A DNA stretch of 7,045 nt from an uncultured Eubacteriales bacterium (GTDB lineage Bacteria > Bacillota > Clostridia > Lachnospirales > Lachnospiraceae). This document shows, piece by piece, positions 5,962 to 7,045 of this stretch. The DNA lies in contig UQZF01000151.1 of assembly GCA_900545455.1 (NCBI GenBank), forward strand, positions 1 through 7,045, written 5' to 3'. The stretch's first letter is position 1; each line of letters starts with the position of its first letter. Both the position numbers and the translations under genes were made by a program. The notes beneath the pieces are model-generated. The model worked only from the letters and a program-made list of their open reading frames with translations, was not told the DNA's origin and ran no database searches.

Positions 5962-5988
5962 CTATTTGGTTGATAGTACATCTTTTTT
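5943..5988 (+). terminator. Strong rho-independent terminator of htpG
   Basis: A perfect 18-bp inverted repeat (5943-5960 with 5971-5988) surrounds a 10-nt loop. The left arm begins with six A and the right arm ends with six T, giving the classical stem plus U tract. It starts 42 nt after the htpG stop. The symmetry means it could also act on minus-strand transcripts. Confidence 0.9.
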
Positions 5989-6009
5989 GTGTGAAGGAAA
6001 TGATAAAAT

Positions 6010-7045
6010 ATGGAAAAGGAACAATTAAAAGAAAAGGGTTTTAAGGCGGATAGAGTTGCCTCGTACTTTAAGGCGGAGTGGAAGGTGCTCGCGGCGGTAA
6101 CCGTGTCCGGACTTATCTACAACCTCGGGCTTTTGGCGGGGCCGTGGTTCGAGGGAAGAATGACGGGGTGCCTCGTCGACATACTCGGGGGCAGGAGCGG
6201 CTTTTATGACATGCTTGTGCTTGTCATTGCCTATGTTATTGCGATAGGAGTCGTGCAGGCGTCAAGATACATAAAGCGTTTCTATGTGCGCCGCTTTGCC
6301 AACAATGTCAACAGGAGAATGAAGCAGGTGCTCTATGGCAGTTTGGTGAGAAAGAGCAGACTGGAGATTAACGAGGACGGTGTCGGTAATGTCATGACCA
6401 AGGCGATTCTCGATGTTGACGACTGTGCTGAGGGAATGAGAAAATTCACAACCGAGGTTTTTGATACGGGAGTTGCACTCTTAGCCTATATGGGAATGCT
6501 TCTGTGGTACGACTGGAGACTTGGAATTATCAGTCTTTTGTTCCCGCCGATTTCCTATGTGGCTGCCGAGAAGCTAAAGGCTGTGGTGCAGCGCACGGGA
6601 GCTGCCTACAAGGAGCAGTCGGGAGCATTGAGCACCGCGACACTTGACAGGGCATCAAATGCGATAACCTACAGGGTGTTCGGCTGTGAGGAGGAGAGAA
6701 AGGCAGACTATGAGGGAAAGCTCACGGCTTATGAGAAGGCTGCCGTGAAGGCAAATATATGGAACACGATGATGACACCGCTGTACCGCGTTGTATCGAT
6801 GGCGGGAGTTATATTCATTCTGTATTTCGGAGGAAAAAATGTGCTCGGAAACGGCTGGAGAGCATGGGACATTGCGGCGTTTACGACATTTCTGTCATGC
6901 TTTACCAAGCTGTCCGTCAAGTCGTCTAAGGCTGCCAAGCTTTTTAACTCCGTGCACAAGGCACAGGTGTCATGGAAGCGAATCAAGCCTCTCATGGAGT
7001 GCAAAAAGAGTGAAAATGAAGCTTTAACCTCAGACAGTGCAAGGG
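6010..7045 (+). CDS. ABC exporter, transmembrane domain (partial, runs off the window)
   Basis: A frame open from ATG 6010 to the window end gives 345 residues with no stop. It looks like the membrane domain of a type IV ABC exporter half-transporter (MsbA/LmrA-like plan). Likely membrane helices lie at about 25-47, 66-84, 150-187 (a helical pair), 257-275 and weakly 287-300. Long cytoplasmic helices contain SRYIKRFYVRRFANNVNRRMKQ (a coupling-helix type region), GVGNVMTKAILDVDDC and the GALSTATLDR segment, all typical of this fold. The ATPase domain (Walker A, signature, Walker B) would follow beyond 7045, so nucleotide binding is not directly seen. The substrate cannot be inferred. AGGA (5995-5998) lies 11 nt before the ATG, a little long. 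An ATG at 6000 is in another frame and stops after 14 codons. The start of transcription is placed by the promoter at 5933-5961. Confidence 0.85.
   Translation, partial: MEKEQLKEKGFKADRVASYFKAEWKVLAAVTVSGLIYNLGLLAGPWFEGRMTGCLVDILGGRSGFYDMLVLVIAYVIAIGVVQASRYIKRFYVRRFANNVNRRMKQVLYGSLVRKSRLEINEDGVGNVMTKAILDVDDCAEGMRKFTTEVFDTGVALLAYMGMLLWYDWRLGIISLLFPPISYVAAEKLKAVVQRTGAAYKEQSGALSTATLDRASNAITYRVFGCEEERKADYEGKLTAYEKAAVKANIWNTMMTPLYRVVSMAGVIFILYFGGKNVLGNGWRAWDIAAFTTFLSCFTKLSVKSSKAAKLFNSVHKAQVSWKRIKPLMECKKSENEALTSDSAR

Noticed and set aside
6000..6044. ATG at 6000 as the start of a gene after htpG
   Set aside because: It gives only 14 codons before TAA, and the AGGA motif is too close. The overlapping ATG at 6010 opens the long exporter frame.
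6791..7027. Arg/Ser-rich 78-codon plus-strand open frame near the window end
   Set aside because: It is out of frame with the ABC exporter membrane domain, which continues uninterrupted through the same DNA with typical exporter sequence.

Overview
The window looks like ordinary chromosomal housekeeping DNA from a low-to-mid GC Firmicute, most likely a clostridial gut-type organism of the Lachnospiraceae kind. The evidence is strong GGAGG-type ribosome binding sites, sigma-A promoters close to TTGACA/TATAAT, a CIRCE (HrcA) heat-shock operator, a Gram-positive style lipoprotein foldase, and HtpG and signal peptidase sequences of clostridial character. The genus assignment is inference from sequence feel, not from a search. 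I see no mobile element, CRISPR array, tRNA or rRNA.

Layout. (1) Positions 1-89 hold the last 28 codons of an upstream plus-strand gene I cannot name; its stop codon is the first part of a terminator hairpin (87-118). (2) A near-consensus promoter (117-145) drives a tight plus-strand cluster: maf (dTTP/UTP pyrophosphatase), a Cof-type HAD phosphatase, a small acidic protein of unknown function, and a parvulin-like foldase lipoprotein. Gaps are 20 and 14 nt, then a 14-nt overlap, so one transcript is likely. It ends at a 17-bp hairpin (2875-2911) shared with the convergent gene. (3) Signal peptidase I (lepB) lies on the minus strand. (4) The 230-nt divergent region between lepB and htpG carries a promoter for each gene and two CIRCE-like operators around the htpG promoter. 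(5) htpG (Hsp90) follows, ending in an 18-bp terminator hairpin. (6) That hairpin also contains the promoter of the next plus-strand gene, an ABC exporter subunit whose membrane domain runs off the window end.

How the genes fit together: maf and the HAD protein are metabolite or nucleotide house-cleaning enzymes. The foldase lipoprotein and signal peptidase I both act on exported proteins at the outer face of the membrane, and htpG is a cytosolic chaperone. Only the maf-to-foldase cluster appears co-transcribed. lepB, htpG and the ABC gene each have their own promoter.

I found no convincing undescribed system. The points most worth a second look are: a promoter nested in the htpG terminator; paired CIRCE sites bracketing the htpG promoter; an HtpG with an extra charged linker that accounts for its added length; a parvulin domain lacking both usual histidines; and a signal peptidase with a long acidic cytoplasmic extension and an alternative internal start.
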